A stretch of DNA of 64,000 nt from Pseudomonas sp. SCA2728.1_7 (GCF_018138145.1 NZ_CP073104.1:5089001-5153000), one strand, 5' to 3'. Shown: positions 29,039 to 37,434, counted from the stretch's first letter. Translations and numbers: made by a program. Notes: a model not told the origin generated them from the sequence alone.

Positions 29039-29566
29039 TTATCCGGGGTTGAACGCAGCATAGCCGCTGTCCGGAACCGGCTCGACGCTGACCCGGTCTT
29101 CGAGGCGAATGATCCCGCTTTGTAACACCCGCGCGGTAATTCCGCCATGCCCGCGCACCGCTTGAAAGGTGCCGGGGCCGAGGTTGTTCTGCAGCCGTGC
29201 GCAGGGCTGACACCAGCCCGTGGTTTCGAATATTGCCTGACCGATGCGAAAGCGCCGACCCTTGAGGCTAAACAAATTGATACCGCTGATAACGAGATTA
29301 CGGCGCAGATCTTCAGGCCTGACAGGTTGATCATCGGGGCGCCCCATCAAGGCGTTGATCACCGGCAGATGTTCCCACTGAATCAGCGTCACCTGCCGCG
29401 CGTTACGCACACCGGGGCGGGCGTGATCGCCGGTCAGTCCTGCTTCCAGGCGCGCCTCCACGGCATCGAGTTCGATCATCGGCCCGCGCGACTCGGGGCG
29501 CACGCCGATCCAGCGCACACGCCCAGTCTGCGGCACATCGGCGATCAATTGCTGAAGTGGTGTCAC
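29039..29566 (-). CDS. MOSC-domain protein
   Basis: A 175-residue protein made of one MOSC (molybdenum cofactor sulfurase C-terminal) domain. Visible features are the N-terminal RVRWIGVRPESRGPM, the glycine-rich LTGDHARPGVRNARQVTLIQWEHL, DLRRNLVISGINL and the cysteine pair TGWCQPCARL, where the family's conserved Cys lies. Such stand-alone proteins (YiiM type) reduce N-hydroxylated substrates with Mo cofactor. It overlaps the DUF1780 gene by 4 bp. Confidence 0.88.
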   Translation of the reverse strand: MTPLQQLIADVPQTGRVRWIGVRPESRGPMIELDAVEARLEAGLTGDHARPGVRNARQVTLIQWEHLPVINALMGRPDDQPVRPEDLRRNLVISGINLFSLKGRRFRIGQAIFETTGWCQPCARLQNNLGPGTFQAVRGHGGITARVLQSGIIRLEDRVSVEPVPDSGYAAFNPG

Positions 29567-30189
29567 AGGCTGATTCCCACATCAAAAACAATGCTGCGAC
29601 CGAGGTTGCTACGCAGAAAGTCCGGCGCGTCCGGGTGGGCGAACAGCACACGGGCAAACGTCGGGCCGACGAGTGACAGCGAGCGCCAGCCTTGACGTAG
29701 ATATTCGGTTGGCGGCGGAAAATGGCTGTTCAGATCCAGCACCTCGCGTTTAAGACTGGCGAAAGCAATGATGTCCAGTTCGCCCAGATCCATGCCACGT
29801 TCTTTGTAGTTGTGCGCCTTCTTGCGCAAGGTCGGCGCCAGTCGCAGCAGGAATTCATTGGCAGGAATGCGTTTCGGCTTGGCTTCGCGGCGCACCAGTT
29901 GGCTGAGGGAAAAGGCGCTGCGTCGGCGCTGCAATTCATCGCGCCATTCGTCGTTGAGCCGACGCCCCTCGTCGAGAACGAAGAACACCTCGAAATTGGC
30001 ATCGCGAAACAGCACGTCCGGCGGCTCGCCGGCTGGTGCGAATTCGTCGGCGCGGTAGGGAATGTTCAGGCCTTGCAGCAGGCGCTGGCAAACCCAACGC
30101 TCACGCTCCCATTTGCGGGCATTGGACAGAAAGGCGTTGGCCTGCTCGGCCGCGATGGTCAGCAGGCGTAAATAATCTGAGTCATCCAT
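29563..30189 (-). CDS. DUF1780 family protein
   Basis: A 208-residue soluble protein, rich in Arg/Glu, with the DUF1780 features PPDVLFRDANFEVFFVLDEGRRLNDEWR and RKKAHNYKERGMDLGELDIIAFA. The D-x-x-F/E-x-F pattern resembles a restriction-endonuclease-like fold, but this is inference and the function is unknown. Start ATG 30189 (MDDSDYLRLL) is preferred over 30219. It is coupled to the MOSC gene. Confidence 0.8.
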   Translation of the reverse strand: MDDSDYLRLLTIAAEQANAFLSNARKWERERWVCQRLLQGLNIPYRADEFAPAGEPPDVLFRDANFEVFFVLDEGRRLNDEWRDELQRRRSAFSLSQLVRREAKPKRIPANEFLLRLAPTLRKKAHNYKERGMDLGELDIIAFASLKREVLDLNSHFPPPTEYLRQGWRSLSLVGPTFARVLFAHPDAPDFLRSNLGRSIVFDVGISL

Positions 30190-30258
30190 AGGCCCAAGCT
30201 TAGCGTTCAAATGCGACAAGCAGAAAGCTTTGCTTGAACCGTCCGTTCACCTTGCCCT

Positions 30259-30337
30259 TGTAGGAGCTGCCGAAGGCTGCGATCTTTTGATCTTGCTGTT
30301 AAATAAAAAATCAAAAGATCGCAGCCTTCGGCAGCTC
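30259..30337 (+). repeat. Inverted repeat of a second Pseudomonas intergenic family (GCTGCCGAAGGCTGCGATC)
   Basis: GAGCTGCCGAAGGCTGCGAT + CTTTTGAT is repeated inverted as ATCAAAAG + ATCGCAGCCTTCGGCAGCTC, with a ~20 bp AT-rich loop. The arms are over 25 bp and perfectly complementary. The family is unrelated in sequence to the GAGCAGGCTCGC REPs. Confidence 0.92.
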
Positions 30338-30364
30338 AGGTGAATGTCGATGGAGGGTGAGGGA

Positions 30365-31054
30365 ATGATTGGAGCTGAACTGCTTTCCACCGCGAGCCTG
30401 ACGCTCGGCTGGCTGATTTATGTGCCAGTGCTGCTCTGGGCGATTGTGCGTGCGCCGTGGGTCGAGTTGTTCAGTGACAGCCGCCGTCAGCATCTGTTGT
30501 TTGGCACCGTGTTCGCCTTGTTTCTGTTGTGGCTGGTGCGCAGGGATTTCGACACGGGCGTGTCTTATCACTTCATCGGCATGACCGCGGTGACATTGCT
30601 GCTGGACTGGCCGCTGGCGATTGTCGGTGGGCTGGTCGCACAGATCGGTTTGGTACTACTGGGCCGACAGGATCTACTCGCTGTCGGGGTTAATGGTTCG
30701 CTGCTGATTCTGTTACCGGTGTTGATCACCGAATGCGTGGCGATCCTCGTCGAGCGCGCACAGCCACGTAATCCGTTTGTTTATATCTTCTGCTCGGGTT
30801 TTTTTGCCGCCGCGCTTTCAGCGTTGTTGTGCCTGATCCTGAGCCTCACCCTGCTGTGGTACGACGGTCTCTTCGCCATGCCGGAGTGGCTGGAGGATTT
30901 CATCGGTTATCTGTGGCTGCTGCTGTTTCCCGAGGCGTTCATCAACGGCATGATCATCAGTGCGCTGGTGGTATTCAGCCCGGAATGGCTGGAGACGTTC
31001 AATCGCACGCGCTACCTTTCGGCGCCGTGGAAGGACGACGACCCCAAGTCTTGA
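30365..31054 (+). CDS. Membrane protein, CbiM-like energy-coupling factor permease family
   Basis: A 229-residue protein with about six hydrophobic helices (GWLIYVPVLLWAIV; LLFGTVFALFLLWLV; MTAVTLLLDWPLAIVGGLVAQIGLVLLG; GSLLILLPVLITECVAILV; FAAALSALLCLILSLTLL; YLWLLLFPEAFINGMIISALVVF). PEAFINGMIISALV and the overall layout resemble CbiM (PF01891). The N-terminus lacks the MHIMEG metal-ligand motif of true cobalt/nickel S-components, and no EcfT or ATPase partner is adjacent. The family call is moderately sure; the substrate is unknown. Start ATG 30365 follows GGAGGGTGAGGG. Confidence 0.65.
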   Translation: MIGAELLSTASLTLGWLIYVPVLLWAIVRAPWVELFSDSRRQHLLFGTVFALFLLWLVRRDFDTGVSYHFIGMTAVTLLLDWPLAIVGGLVAQIGLVLLGRQDLLAVGVNGSLLILLPVLITECVAILVERAQPRNPFVYIFCSGFFAAALSALLCLILSLTLLWYDGLFAMPEWLEDFIGYLWLLLFPEAFINGMIISALVVFSPEWLETFNRTRYLSAPWKDDDPKS

Positions 31055-31119
31055 TCCATATCAAATCCGCCACGCGCGGGAAATTTCATGCTCGCGCAAA
31101 TCCCTTCAGGAGCAGCGGC

Positions 31120-31335
31120 ATGAGCGTTTACGAGTGGGCAAGGCAGGAGACCCGGCAGAGTCTGGACATGGCGCAGGAGGTGGGCTTTGACCCGGGGTTG
31201 AGTTTGCGCGCCTTGCTCAGTGCGGTGGTGCAGCAGAGCAAGGCTGTGCGCAATGCCGAAGACCTGGCCGACGAATTGCGTTTTCTCGCGGAAAACCTCG
31301 ACGACGATCAGGACTACGGCTTTATGCGGCCCTGA
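31120..31335 (+). CDS. Conserved small hypothetical protein
   Basis: A 71-residue soluble acidic protein starting MSVYEWARQETRQSLDMAQEVGF and ending DDDQDYGFMRP. AGGAG lies 8-11 bp before ATG 31120. It follows the CbiM-like gene by 65 bp in the same direction and is convergent with yacG. No domain is recognised; the position next to yacG-coaE-pilD is conserved in Pseudomonas. Confidence 0.75.
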   Translation: MSVYEWARQETRQSLDMAQEVGFDPGLSLRALLSAVVQQSKAVRNAEDLADELRFLAENLDDDQDYGFMRP

Positions 31336-31341
31336 TCGGGA

Positions 31342-31542
31342 TCAGTGGCGCGGATCGAAATCGCCGGAAAACAGTTCATCTTCCGCGTCCGGTGCGAGCG
31401 GAATCTTGTGTTCTTCCGATGCCCAGGCGCCGAGGTCGATCAGTTTGCAGCGATCGGAACAGAACGGACGGAATTTGTTCTCGGGGGTAAATTCCACGGG
31501 GGCGCCGCAGGTCGGGCATTCAACGGTAGGGATCTGGCTCAT
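31342..31542 (-). CDS. yacG: DNA gyrase inhibitor YacG (zinc-binding)
   Basis: A 66-residue zinc-ribbon protein with CPTC (residues 9-12) and CSDRC (28-32) as the four Cys ligands, and the family block [25 protein letters not shown]. YacG blocks gyrase DNA binding. Its ATG overlaps the coaE stop (ATGA), giving the usual pilD-coaE-yacG order. Confidence 0.95.
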   Translation of the reverse strand: MSQIPTVECPTCGAPVEFTPENKFRPFCSDRCKLIDLGAWASEEHKIPLAPDAEDELFSGDFDPRH

Positions 31543-32162
31543 GCTTGGCCTCCGGATAAAGTCAGGTAAAAGTGATGCAGACGCTCGACCTCACTGTGCA
31601 GCCAGGCGAGGTCGCGGTCATTGACCACCACGTCGTCGGCACGGCTCACGCGATCTTCGCGGCTCGACTGAGCCTTGAGGATCGCCTGAACCTGCGCTTC
31701 GCTGGTCTGGTCACGCTGCAAGGTGCGTTCGATCTGCAGTTGTTGCGGGGCGTCGATCACCAGGATGCGCTGGGTCATCGCGTATTGCCCGGATTCGATC
31801 AACAGCGGCGAAACCAGAATCGCGTAAGGCGATTTTGCCAGCGCCAGATGATGGGCGATTTCCTCGGCGATCAACGGATGCAGCAGGGCTTCGAGCCAGC
31901 GCCGTTGCTCCGGCACTTCGAAAATCAGCTTGCGCAGGGCCGCGCGGTCTAGTGTGCCATCGACCTGCAAAACACCAGTGCCGAAATGTTCGGCAATCTG
32001 CGCCAGCGCCGGGCGCCCCGGCTCAACTACCCAGCGCGCCGCATGATCGGCATCCACCACGTGGACACCCAGATCAATGAAGTGCTGGGCCGCCGCGCTT
32101 TTGCCGCTGCCGATGCCGCCGGTTAGGCCGAGAATCCAGGGTTTTTCCACAGGGGTATTCAT
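31539..32162 (-). CDS. coaE: Dephospho-CoA kinase
   Basis: A 207-residue P-loop kinase doing the last step of CoA synthesis. Walker A is [11 protein letters not shown] near the N-terminus; [13 protein letters not shown] and the lid [16 protein letters not shown] are family features. It overlaps pilD upstream (ATGA) and yacG downstream. Start ATG 32162 ([16 protein letters not shown]) is used. Confidence 0.96.
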   Translation of the reverse strand: MNTPVEKPWILGLTGGIGSGKSAAAQHFIDLGVHVVDADHAARWVVEPGRPALAQIAEHFGTGVLQVDGTLDRAALRKLIFEVPEQRRWLEALLHPLIAEEIAHHLALAKSPYAILVSPLLIESGQYAMTQRILVIDAPQQLQIERTLQRDQTSEAQVQAILKAQSSREDRVSRADDVVVNDRDLAWLHSEVERLHHFYLTLSGGQA

Positions 32163-33031
32163 TTCAAACCGACAAACTGCCAATAGAAGTCGGTTATTTG
32201 ACCACCCCAGAGCAAGGCAATCCAGCCGGCAATTGCCAGATAAGGGCCGAAGGGGATTGGCGTCGAGCTTTTCTGCTCGCGCAGGCGCAGCAAAATCACC
32301 CCGATAATGGCGCCGACCAGCGATGACAACAGGATCGTCAGCGGCAGAATCTGCCAGCCTCCCCAGGCGCCGAGCAGCGCCAACAGTTTGAAATCACCGT
32401 GGCCGATGCCGTCCTTACCGGTCAGCAGTTTGAACAGCCAGAACACTGACCACAGCGCCAGGTAACCGGCTACCGCGCCCCACAGCGCATCGTGCAAGGG
32501 CACGAACAGGCCGAAACTGTTGACGATCAACCCCAGCCACAACAACGGCAGCACCAGCACATCGGGCAGCAGTTGATGTTCGGTGTCGATCAGACTCATT
32601 GCCAGCAAACCCCACGTCAGGACAATCAGCAGGCATGCCGACCAACCGAAGCCGATATGCCAGGCGATGAAGGCAGAGAGCAGCCCGCAAGCCAGTTCGG
32701 TCAGCGGATATCGTTTGCTGATGGGCGCAGCACACGCGGAACAACGCCCGCGCAGCCACAGGTAACTCAACAGGGGAATGTTTTCCCACGGGCGAATCCG
32801 ATGGGCGCAATGTGGGCATTCGGAGTGCGGCAGCATCAGGTTGTAGGTAGGCAGTGGCGTTTCGCCGGGCAAGCCGAGCACATCATGGGCCTGCTGGCGC
32901 CAATCGCGTTCGAGCATTTTCGGCAGACGCCAGATCAGCACGTTGAGAAAGCTGCCGACCACCAGACCCAGCAGCAGGGCAGTGAAAACAAAGGCCCGCG
33001 GATACAGGGCAAACAGTTCGTCGATAGGCAT
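32159..33031 (-). CDS. pilD: Prepilin peptidase / N-methyltransferase PilD
   Basis: A 290-residue inner-membrane aspartyl protease that cleaves the G/F leader of PilA, the minor pilins and type II pseudopilins and methylates the new N-terminus. A cytoplasmic domain with two CxxC pairs (C72, C75, C97, C100) lies after the first TM helix. The catalytic aspartates are D149 (SLIDTEH) and D213 (GHGDFK). About eight TM helices follow. It starts 1 bp after the pilC stop. Confidence 0.97.
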   Translation of the reverse strand: MPIDELFALYPRAFVFTALLLGLVVGSFLNVLIWRLPKMLERDWRQQAHDVLGLPGETPLPTYNLMLPHSECPHCAHRIRPWENIPLLSYLWLRGRCSACAAPISKRYPLTELACGLLSAFIAWHIGFGWSACLLIVLTWGLLAMSLIDTEHQLLPDVLVLPLLWLGLIVNSFGLFVPLHDALWGAVAGYLALWSVFWLFKLLTGKDGIGHGDFKLLALLGAWGGWQILPLTILLSSLVGAIIGVILLRLREQKSSTPIPFGPYLAIAGWIALLWGGQITDFYWQFVGLK

Positions 33032-33032
33032 G

Positions 33033-34250
33033 TCAGATCGCTGAGCCGAGTTGGAAGATCGGCAGGTACATGGCCACCACCAGCCCGCCGACGATCACCC
33101 CCAGCACGACCATGATGAACGGCTCCATGAGGCTGGTGAGGTTGTCGACCATGTTATCCACTTCCTCTTCGTAAAACCCCGCGACCTTGTCGAGCATCTC
33201 GTCCAGCGCGCCGGACTCTTCGCCGATCGCGGTCATCTGCACGGCCATGTTGGGAAAGACCCCGGTGCTGCGCATCGAAAAATTCAGCTGCATGCCGGTG
33301 GAGACGTCCTGGCGAATGCGCAGCACGGCACGCTTGAACACCACGTTGCCGGTAGCGCCGGCCACCGAGTCGAGCGCTTCCACCAATGGCACACCGGCAG
33401 CAAACGTGGTCGACAGGGTTCGAGCGAAGCGGGCTACCGCTGACTTGTACATCAGCGTGCCGACCAAGGGCAGTTTCAACAGCCAGGTGTCTTTGCGATC
33501 ACGTAGCGCCTGGGAGGTTTTCAGTGCGTGACGGGTGCCGAAAATCGCCGCGACCAGCGCGCCGAGAATCGCCCACCACCATTGCTGCATGAATTCCGAG
33601 AGGCTGATGATCATCAGGGTGAAGGCCGGCAGCTCAGCACCGAAACCGGAAAAAACCGACTGAAACTGCGGCACCACTTTGACCAGCAGGATCCCGGTCA
33701 CGACTGCCGCCACCAGCACCACGGCGGTGGGGTAAGTCATGGCTTTCTTGATCTTGGCCTTGAGCCGTTCGCTTTTCTCCTTATAGGTTGCGACCCGTTC
33801 CAGCAGCGTGTCGAGCGCGCCGGACTGTTCGCCCGCGTCGACCAGATTGCAATACAGCTCGTCGAAATACTGCGGCTTCTTGCGCAGGGCGGTGGCGAAG
33901 CTGTTACCGGCCGCGACCTCCTGTTTGACCTCGTCGACCAGTTTGCGCATGGCCGGGTTTTCAAAGCCTTCGCCAATGATGTCGAACGACTGCAGCAGCG
34001 GCACGCCGGCCTTCATCATGGTCGCCATCTGCCGGGTGAACAGAGCGATGTCCTGAGCCTTGATGCGTTTGCCAAAGCTCAGCAACGAGGCGGACTTCTT
34101 GCGTACCTTGCCGGGATTGATCCCCTGTTTACGCAGTTGTGCCTTGATCAGTGCCGGGTTCTGTCCACTTAGTTCACCGGTGACTTTACTGCCTTTCCTG
34201 TCCGTGCCTTCCCAGGCATAAATACTGATTTTCGCTGCCTTGACCGCCAT
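33033..34250 (-). CDS. pilC: Type IV pilus inner membrane platform protein PilC
   Basis: A 405-residue GspF-family protein. An N-terminal region (YAWEGTDRKGSKVTGELSGQNPALIKAQLRKQGI) precedes two repeated GspF domains, each opening with an FTRQMATMMKAGVPLLQSF-like helix (~70-88 and again ~275-295, FARTLSTTFAAGVPLVEAL). Three TM helices are at ~170-195, ~220-240 and ~375-400. It couples PilB ATP turnover to PilA insertion. Confidence 0.97.
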   Translation of the reverse strand: MAVKAAKISIYAWEGTDRKGSKVTGELSGQNPALIKAQLRKQGINPGKVRKKSASLLSFGKRIKAQDIALFTRQMATMMKAGVPLLQSFDIIGEGFENPAMRKLVDEVKQEVAAGNSFATALRKKPQYFDELYCNLVDAGEQSGALDTLLERVATYKEKSERLKAKIKKAMTYPTAVVLVAAVVTGILLVKVVPQFQSVFSGFGAELPAFTLMIISLSEFMQQWWWAILGALVAAIFGTRHALKTSQALRDRKDTWLLKLPLVGTLMYKSAVARFARTLSTTFAAGVPLVEALDSVAGATGNVVFKRAVLRIRQDVSTGMQLNFSMRSTGVFPNMAVQMTAIGEESGALDEMLDKVAGFYEEEVDNMVDNLTSLMEPFIMVVLGVIVGGLVVAMYLPIFQLGSAI

Positions 34251-34252
34251 GT

Positions 34253-35953
34253 TCAGTCCTTGGTGACCCGGTTGATTTCTTCAAGGCTGGTGATGCCTTG
34301 CATGGCCTTGTGCAGCCCGGAGGTGCGCAGGTCGTCGAAGCCGTCGCGGCGCATTTGAATGTCGATTTCCAGCGAGTTGCCTTCGGCCATGATCAAGCGT
34401 TGCAGCTCTGGTGTGTTTTTCACCACTTCATAAATCCCCACGCGTCCTTTGTAGCCGCCGTTGCAGTGATCGCAACCGACCGGCTCGTAGATCGTGAAAT
34501 GGCCGATGCGTTCCTCGGGGAAGCCTTCTTTGATCAAGGTTTCGCGCGGTATTTCGATGGCTTTCTTGCAGTGGCTGCAGAGCTTGCGTGCCAGGCGCTG
34601 GGCGATGATCAGGCTGACCGAGGTGGCGATGTTGAAGCCGGGAATGCCCATGTTGTGCAGGCGCGTCAGGGTTTCCGCGGCACTGTTGGTGTGCAGGGTC
34701 GAGAGCACCAGGTGACCGGTCTGCGCAGCCTTGATCGCGATCTCGGCGGTTTCCAGGTCGCGGATCTCGCCGACCATGATCACGTCCGGGTCCTGGCGTA
34801 GAAACGAGCGCAGTGCCTGGGCAAAGTCGAGCCCTTGTTTGGGATTGACGTTGACCTGATTGATGCCTTCCATGTTGATTTCCACCGGGTCTTCGGCGGT
34901 GGAGATATTGATGTCGACGGTGTTGAGGATATTCAGACCGGTGTAGAGCGACACGGTTTTACCCGAACCGGTGGGGCCGGTGACCAGAATCATGCCCTGT
35001 GGCTGCTTGAGTGCGGCCATGTACAGATCCTTTTGCTCGGGCTCATAGCCGAGGGCGTCGATACCGATCTGCGCGCTGGACGGGTCGAGGATCCGGATCA
35101 CCACTTTTTCGCCCCACAACGTCGGCAGGGTGTTGACCCGGAAATCGATCGATTTGCTCTTCGACAGACGCATCTTGATCCGCCCGTCCTGCGGTTTGCG
35201 CCGTTCCGAAATATCCAGGCTGGCCATGACTTTCAGGCGTGCGGCGATGCGCCCGGCCAGTTGAATCGGTGGCTTGGCCACCTCGCGCAGGATGCCGTCG
35301 GTGCGCACCCGTACCCGGTAGTTCTTCTCGTAAGGTTCGAAGTGCAAGTCGGATGAGCCGCTTTTGATCGCGTCGAGCAGCATCTTGTGAACGAAACGCA
35401 CCACCGGCGCATCGTCGGCATCGAGTCCGCCGATAGCGTCTTGCTTGTTGTCGTCGATGGACTCGACATCGACCCCGTCGAGATCGACATCGGCCATGTC
35501 CTCCAGGCCACTGGTGTGGGTGTCGAAGAATTTTTCGATGGCATCGCTGAGCTTGTCGTCCTCGACCAGAATGGCTTCGGTGCTCAGTCCGGTGCTGAAC
35601 TGAATGTCGTTGATCGCTTGATGATTGCTCGGATCGGAAATCCCCACGAACAGCTTGTTGCCCCGCCGCCACAAGGGTAGGGCGTGATGCTGGCGTACGA
35701 GTTTTTCGCTGACCAGGCCTTTGGGCTGGGTTTCCTTGTCGAGGCAATTGAGATCGAGGAACGCCATGCCGAAATGCTCGCTGGCGACCTCGGCCACCTG
35801 CCAGCTTTTTATCAGTTTGTTCTGCACCAGATAGCTGACCAGCGACAAACGATTACGCTGGGCCTGTTGCCAGGCTTGCTGGGCACTCTTTTCTGTCAGC
35901 AGTTCGGCCTGCACCAATTGCTTGGCCAGACCGCTCAGAGCGATGTCATTCAT
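34253..35953 (-). CDS. pilB: Type IV pilus assembly ATPase PilB
   Basis: A 566-residue hexameric extension ATPase of the GspE family. The N-terminal MshEN domain (~40-150) may bind c-di-GMP. Walker A GPTGSGKT lies near residue 323, the Asp box around DPVEINMEGINQV, Walker B DPDVIMVGEIRD and His box GHLVLSTLHTN. The zinc site has CSHC ... CDHC near the C-terminus. Start ATG 35953 gives the standard length. It is divergent from pilA and leads the pilBCD-coaE-yacG operon. Confidence 0.97.
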   Translation of the reverse strand: MNDIALSGLAKQLVQAELLTEKSAQQAWQQAQRNRLSLVSYLVQNKLIKSWQVAEVASEHFGMAFLDLNCLDKETQPKGLVSEKLVRQHHALPLWRRGNKLFVGISDPSNHQAINDIQFSTGLSTEAILVEDDKLSDAIEKFFDTHTSGLEDMADVDLDGVDVESIDDNKQDAIGGLDADDAPVVRFVHKMLLDAIKSGSSDLHFEPYEKNYRVRVRTDGILREVAKPPIQLAGRIAARLKVMASLDISERRKPQDGRIKMRLSKSKSIDFRVNTLPTLWGEKVVIRILDPSSAQIGIDALGYEPEQKDLYMAALKQPQGMILVTGPTGSGKTVSLYTGLNILNTVDINISTAEDPVEINMEGINQVNVNPKQGLDFAQALRSFLRQDPDVIMVGEIRDLETAEIAIKAAQTGHLVLSTLHTNSAAETLTRLHNMGIPGFNIATSVSLIIAQRLARKLCSHCKKAIEIPRETLIKEGFPEERIGHFTIYEPVGCDHCNGGYKGRVGIYEVVKNTPELQRLIMAEGNSLEIDIQMRRDGFDDLRTSGLHKAMQGITSLEEINRVTKD

Positions 35954-36026
35954 GGGGATTCCGCACACTTGCAGTTCATGACTTATAGCCTAGTCAAGTG
36001 ACAGCGCCAAACACGGCGGGTGCAGG

Positions 36027-36041
36027 TGACAAAAAGTGTCA
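36027..36041 (+). promoter_or_regulatory. Candidate PilR-binding palindrome
   Basis: TGACA-AAAAG-TGTCA, a perfect 5-bp inverted repeat ~85 bp before the pilA -24 element. A half site AGTGACA lies ~30 bp further upstream at 35997-36003. P. aeruginosa PilR binds TGTC-type boxes in this position. The role is inferred. Confidence 0.6.
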
Positions 36042-36114
36042 GATAGTGCGGTTGCGCGTTGTAGGAAATAGCGTTGTAGAGGGTTCGCGGCCAACGGGCG
36101 GGGCTTGGAGGCGT

Positions 36115-36130
36115 TGGCATGGCCTATGCT
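36115..36130 (+). promoter_or_regulatory. Sigma54 (-24/-12) promoter of pilA
   Basis: TTGGCATGGCCTATGC contains GG (36116-36117) and GC (36128-36129) exactly 10 bp apart, with TGGCA before and ATGC at the -12 box. It lies ~50 bp before the pilA start and fits PilR/RpoN control. Confidence 0.8.
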
Positions 36131-36178
36131 GCGTCCCTTGCAGATCATGAGATTTCGACTCATGCATGGAGCGTGTCT

Positions 36179-36616
36179 ATGAAAAAACAACAAGGTTTTA
36201 CTCTGATCGAGCTGCTGATCGTGGTGGCGATCATCGGGATTCTGGCGACCATCGCCCTGCCACAGTATTCCAAGTATCAGGCGCGGTCGAAGGTGACGGC
36301 GGGGCTGGCGGAGATCAGTGCGATGAAAGTGCCGTTCGAGGACACCATCAACCAAGGTACCGCTCCGGATATAGCCGCTGTGAACGGCGGTACAACCACC
36401 ACCTCCAACTGTACGGTGGCGGTTACAGGTACAGCGGCGACGGGGGCGGGCAGCATCAGCTGCACACTGCTCAATGCTCCGGGACCCGTACTGGGCAAAA
36501 CCATCACGCTCACTCGTGCGGGTGCTGCTACCGGTAATACCTCTGGTTTGTGGACCTGTGCCACTACTGTTCACCCGGATTATTCGCCAAAAGGCTGTAC
36601 CGCCAGCGGTACGTGA
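36179..36616 (+). CDS. pilA: Major type IVa pilin PilA
   Basis: A 145-residue prepilin with leader MKKQQG/FTLIELLIVVAIIGILATIALPQY, PilD cleavage after G6, and Glu5 of the mature protein. Four cysteines are present: C78/C95 in the middle and C127/C140 forming the C-terminal disulfide loop (WTCATTVHPDYSPKGC). The head is rich in Thr, Ala and Gly. Start ATG 36179 is set by the leader; the in-frame codon at 36119 lies inside the promoter. A terminator follows, so it is probably monocistronic. Confidence 0.95.
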   Translation: MKKQQGFTLIELLIVVAIIGILATIALPQYSKYQARSKVTAGLAEISAMKVPFEDTINQGTAPDIAAVNGGTTTTSNCTVAVTGTAATGAGSISCTLLNAPGPVLGKTITLTRAGAATGNTSGLWTCATTVHPDYSPKGCTASGT

Positions 36617-36637
36617 TTGCTAGCGTGTGATGACCGA

Positions 36638-36666
36638 ATGCCCTGCCACGCAGGGCATTTTTCTTC
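36638..36666 (+). terminator. Terminator after pilA
   Basis: ATGCCCTGC-CAC-GCAGGGCAT followed by TTTTTCTT, 21 bp after the pilA stop. Confidence 0.95.
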
Positions 36667-36831
36667 ATGCGGTGAAAATAAAAGTCTCAATAATTTCAGC
36701 AGCTTATGAACTTTCCAAAAAGCCGCAACTTGCATGTGAATATTGCTCAAGTCATGCATTTTGCATGAATCCGAAAATCAGCGATTTTCATAAGTCATTG
36801 TTTTTTAATGAAATTAACCAGTTGTAAAAGT
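36667..36831 (+). other. AT-rich intergenic region with a palindrome and possible IHF site
   Basis: This stretch is much richer in A+T than its surroundings. It holds a perfect inverted repeat TCATGCA-TTT-TGCATGA (36752-36768) and an IHF-like AATCAGCGATTTT (36777-36789) between that palindrome and the sigma54-like promoter at 36832. No convincing gene is present. The layout suggests a regulatory region for the BON-domain gene. Confidence 0.5.
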
Positions 36832-36847
36832 TGGCACAGCGTTCGCA
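36832..36847 (+). promoter_or_regulatory. Candidate sigma54 promoter of the BON-domain gene
   Basis: TGGCACAGCGTTCGCA has GG (36833-36834) and GC (36845-36846) 10 bp apart and a perfect TGGCAC -24 box. The -12 box is TCGCA instead of TTGCA. It lies ~66 bp before the start codon. Confidence 0.55.
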
Positions 36848-36912
36848 ACTACCTTGGTAACCCTGCTGACAAGACAACCAGCAGACTTTCCAGAAAAACA
36901 GGAGTTACTCGT

Positions 36913-37269
36913 ATGAAGAAGTTCGCTATCACTGCCGCTGCTGCTACCGCGCTGACCCTGACCATGGCTTCCGGTGCATTCGCACAATCCACTCAGGCTA
37001 CCCAGGCTCCAATGACTCTGGCTGCCGGTGAAGTCACCAAGGCGAAAGAAGCTACTTCCGACACTTGGATCACCACCAAAGTCAAAAGCGATCTGGTCAC
37101 CGAAAAAGGCATTCCGGGCACCGACATCAAAGTAGAAACCAACAAAGGCGTGGTTTCCCTGTCCTCCACTGTTGCAGTGACCGAGGCTCAGAAAACCACC
37201 GCAGTGAACATCACCAAGAAAATCAAAGGCGTTAAAGCGGTCTCCGCTGACGGCCTGAAAGCCGAGTAA
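36913..37269 (+). CDS. Periplasmic BON-domain protein (OsmY-like)
   Basis: A 118-residue protein with a clear signal peptide (MKKFAITAAAATALTLTMASGAFA) and one BON domain from SDTWITTKVKSDLVTEKGIPGTDIKVETNKGVVSLSS to the C-terminus. BON proteins bind phospholipid and help cells under osmotic or envelope stress. AT-rich upstream DNA with a sigma54-like promoter, GGAG before the ATG, strongly biased codons and a following terminator suggest a highly expressed single gene. Confidence 0.88.
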   Translation: MKKFAITAAAATALTLTMASGAFAQSTQATQAPMTLAAGEVTKAKEATSDTWITTKVKSDLVTEKGIPGTDIKVETNKGVVSLSSTVAVTEAQKTTAVNITKKIKGVKAVSADGLKAE

Positions 37270-37354
37270 GGCATGACTTCTCGCCTGGACCGGGAGAAGA
37301 CGCGACAGACGGGCCGAGCAATACGTCTGCCGCAACTTTAGAGTTCATGCGAAC

Positions 37355-37413
37355 GGTCACACGGATGTGACCATTACAGGCCCCGCCACTTGTGTCGGGG
37401 CCTGTTCTATTTC
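37355..37413 (+). terminator. Hairpin pair and terminator after the BON gene
   Basis: A first hairpin GGTCACA-CGGA-TGTGACC (37355-37372) is followed at once by CAGGCCCCG ... CGGGGCCTG (37377-37404) and TTCTATTT. The second is the likely rho-independent terminator. Confidence 0.8.
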
Positions 37414-37434
37414 AGGGGCAACACAAAACAAATG

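Noticed and set aside
36627-36827. 66-codon frame in the AT-rich region after pilA
   Set aside because: It starts inside the pilA terminator, has no good ribosome site and runs through the palindrome and IHF-like site; regulatory DNA is a better reading.
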